Assembly: GCA_017529175.1 (NCBI GenBank)
Contig: JAFXNX010000188.1
Span: forward strand, 1-6,403
DNA: 6,403 bases
Reading direction: 5' to 3'
DNA from: Clostridia bacterium
GTDB taxonomy: Bacteria > Bacillota_A > Clostridia > Oscillospirales > CAG-272
Below the pieces are notes generated by a model. That model saw only the letters and a list, made by a program, of their open reading frames with translations, did not search any database and was not told the DNA's origin. Shown here in pieces: positions 5,508 to 6,403 of this stretch. The translations under genes were made by a program, and so were the position numbers. Within the stretch, counting starts at the first letter, position 1. Every line of letters starts with the position of its first letter.

Positions 5508-5922
5508 CGCTGTTTTCCTCTGTGAGTGAGATCAGCAGGTCGCAAAACTCCGGGTATTCGCGCTTGAGCCGTATTATCCTGCCTTCCTTGTTCAAAAAGC
5601 AGTGTTCGCTTCGTCCTTCAAAGACGGTGTCGCCGCTTTGATTCTTCATAAGATATGACAGCTTGAGGACTGCCGCTTTGAACTCCGATACAGATACTGT
5701 GATCTCGATTTTATCGGGAAAAGTAGTGCTCGCTTTGTAACGGCATTCAATAGCCGTGACAGGGGATATCATACCTTCTTCCTCGAGCTTTTCGTAGCCC
5801 CATCCGAGCTGCTCGAGAAAATCAAGGCGCGCTTCTTCCATCCAGCGTATGTAATTCGAGTGATGAGTTATCCCCATCTTGTCGGTTTCATAATACTTTA
5901 CTTTATGAGTGTATGGCTTCAC
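5500..5922 (-). CDS. Acyl-CoA thioesterase, YbgC/FadM-type hotdog fold (4HBT)
   Basis: 140 residues starting at GTG 5922. The frame runs open to an ATG at 5982, but that lies upstream of the predicted -10 box (5953-5958), whereas AAGGAG at 5932-5937 sits 9 nt before the GTG; the product then has the usual family length. The N-terminus carries the family signature: YYETDKMGITHHSNYIRWMEEAR at about 10-32, with Asp14 as the expected catalytic residue, followed by the long hotdog helix. Then come TAIECRYKAS, the beta strands of the fold and FEGRSEHCFLNKEGRII. The family hydrolyses acyl-CoA or acyl-ACP thioesters in the cytoplasm; chain-length preference cannot be read from sequence. It is the first gene of a two-gene unit with the YgjV-family gene, whose start overlaps its stop by 8 bp. 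Confidence 0.9.
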   Translation of the reverse strand: MKPYTHKVKYYETDKMGITHHSNYIRWMEEARLDFLEQLGWGYEKLEEEGMISPVTAIECRYKASTTFPDKIEITVSVSEFKAAVLKLSYLMKNQSGDTVFEGRSEHCFLNKEGRIIRLKREYPEFCDLLISLTEENSDA

Positions 5923-5931
5923 GTCTTCTTT

Positions 5932-5937
5932 CTCCTT
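5932..5937 (-). promoter_or_regulatory. Ribosome binding site selecting a GTG start for the thioesterase
   Basis: AAGGAG on the - strand, 9 nt before the GTG at 5922-5920. No equally good site is placed before any in-frame ATG downstream of the predicted transcript start. Confidence 0.75.
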
Positions 5938-5952
5938 GACCGTTATACGTTC

Positions 5953-5981
5953 ATTATAGCACATATTATTTCTTTTTTCCA
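5953..5981 (-). promoter_or_regulatory. Sigma-A promoter of the thioesterase-YgjV unit
   Basis: TATAAT (5958-5953 on the - strand) with TG one base upstream (extended -10), and TGGAAA (5981-5976) as a -35 box 17 nt away. Transcription should start near 5946, about 24 nt before the GTG start codon. Confidence 0.75.
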
Positions 5982-6020
5982 CATAAAAATAAGAAGACGT
6001 TCCTTGCCGGAGCGTCTTCT
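5980..6020 (-). terminator. Intrinsic terminator of the downstream-reading dockerin gene
   Basis: AGAAGACGTTCC (5992-6003) pairs with GGAGCGTCTTCT (6009-6020): 12 bp with one G-U and a 5-nt loop. On the - strand the stem is followed by a T-rich run (TATTTTTATG, 5991-5982). It begins 26 nt after the stop codon of the partial dockerin gene and overlaps the -35 region of the thioesterase promoter at its edge. Confidence 0.85.
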
Positions 6021-6046
6021 CTGTTTCAAGTATTTACAAAATGATA

Positions 6047-6403
6047 TTATCCTGCGATAAGCACTTTCAAATCGGAGATATCTTTGAAGTTTACGACGCC
6101 GTCGCAGTTCACGTCGCAGTTCGCGCCGATGATCCCGCCGTCGCTTCCGCCTATCGCGATAAAGTATTTGATGGCGGACAGATCCATCATCGAAATCGCG
6201 CCGTCGCCGTCCGCGTCACCCGGGGATGCAACTTCGATCACGATCTCTTTCCACTGCGCCGTAAACGTGTACGTGTCGTTTGCCGCCGCGCGGTTGAGGT
6301 TTGCAAATCCGAGACTCAAAGTTTCCCCTGCGGCAAGCAGCTTGTTGTCTGAACAGGAAGCTTTCCACGTGCCGTCCGTGCAAAGAGATTTACCGTCGGA
6401 CGC
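6047..6403 (-). CDS. C-terminal end of a secreted dockerin protein, 5'-partial
   Basis: The frame is open to the window edge, so the start lies outside; 118 residues are visible. About residues 1-52 include TYTFTAQWKE near 44-53, which resembles the end of an InlB B-repeat (Listeria-Bacteroides repeat) or a similar beta-rich surface domain. From about 60 to the end is a type I dockerin with two calcium-binding repeats: DADGDGAISMMD and DVNCDGVVNFKD, each followed by a helix (LSAIKYFIA and ISDLKVLIAG). The ligand positions (Asp/Asp/Asp/Ser/Asp and Asp/Asn/Asp/Asn/Asp) are all acceptable, so calcium binding and cohesin attachment are plausible. The linker between repeats is Gly-rich and two Cys flank the start of the second loop. 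The catalytic or binding part of the protein is not in the window, so its substrate is unknown. Confidence 0.85.
   Translation of the reverse strand, partial: ASDGKSLCTDGTWKASCSDNKLLAAGETLSLGFANLNRAAANDTYTFTAQWKEIVIEVASPGDADGDGAISMMDLSAIKYFIAIGGSDGGIIGANCDVNCDGVVNFKDISDLKVLIAG

Noticed and set aside
5923..5982. ATG at 5982 as the thioesterase start
   Set aside because: It lies upstream of the predicted -10 box, would add 20 residues not typical of the family, and lacks a good ribosome binding site.

Overview
The window looks like a piece of a Bacillota (Clostridia-type) genome, probably an uncultured gut or rumen anaerobe. This is inferred from strong GGAGG-type ribosome binding sites, sigma-A promoters with extended -10 boxes, short intergenic gaps closed by intrinsic terminators, and two dockerin proteins. 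GC content is moderate and I see no obvious composition break. No RNA gene, insertion sequence, CRISPR array or origin was found.

Layout. (1) 1-1059, + strand: 3' part of a secreted protein with Ig-like (DUF5011-type) repeats followed by a NodB polysaccharide deacetylase domain. (2) 1073-1101: a perfect 12-bp hairpin that can end transcription from both sides. (3) 1125-3449, - strand: a 774-residue secreted protein with an N-terminal type I dockerin and a DUF4838-like glycosidase-type region. (4) 3450-3849: an intergenic control region with divergent promoters, a T/A-rich inverted repeat, a 39-codon leader peptide gene and a terminator directly in front of the next gene. (5) 3850-4656, + strand: a class I SAM-dependent methyltransferase. 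(6) 4791-4985, + strand: a 64-residue single-pass membrane protein with its own promoter. (7) 5922-4980, - strand: a two-gene unit, a YbgC/FadM-type hotdog thioesterase followed by a YgjV-family membrane protein, overlapping by 8 bp. (8) 6047-6403, - strand: the C-terminal end of another secreted dockerin protein, with its terminator at 5992-6020.

How it fits together. The deacetylase, the DUF4838-dockerin protein and the partial dockerin protein suggest extracellular carbohydrate or cell-wall processing, possibly assembled through cohesin-dockerin contacts. The middle genes look like ordinary cytoplasmic and membrane functions.

The most interesting element is upstream of the methyltransferase. 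A near-consensus promoter drives a short leader peptide. Its coding sequence contains both a segment that can pair with the 5' arm of the following terminator (antiterminator) and a competing hairpin (anti-antiterminator). This has the architecture of ribosome-mediated transcription attenuation, as known for antibiotic-inducible resistance genes in Bacillota. The pairing was worked out by eye; the inducer and the methyltransferase substrate are unknown.
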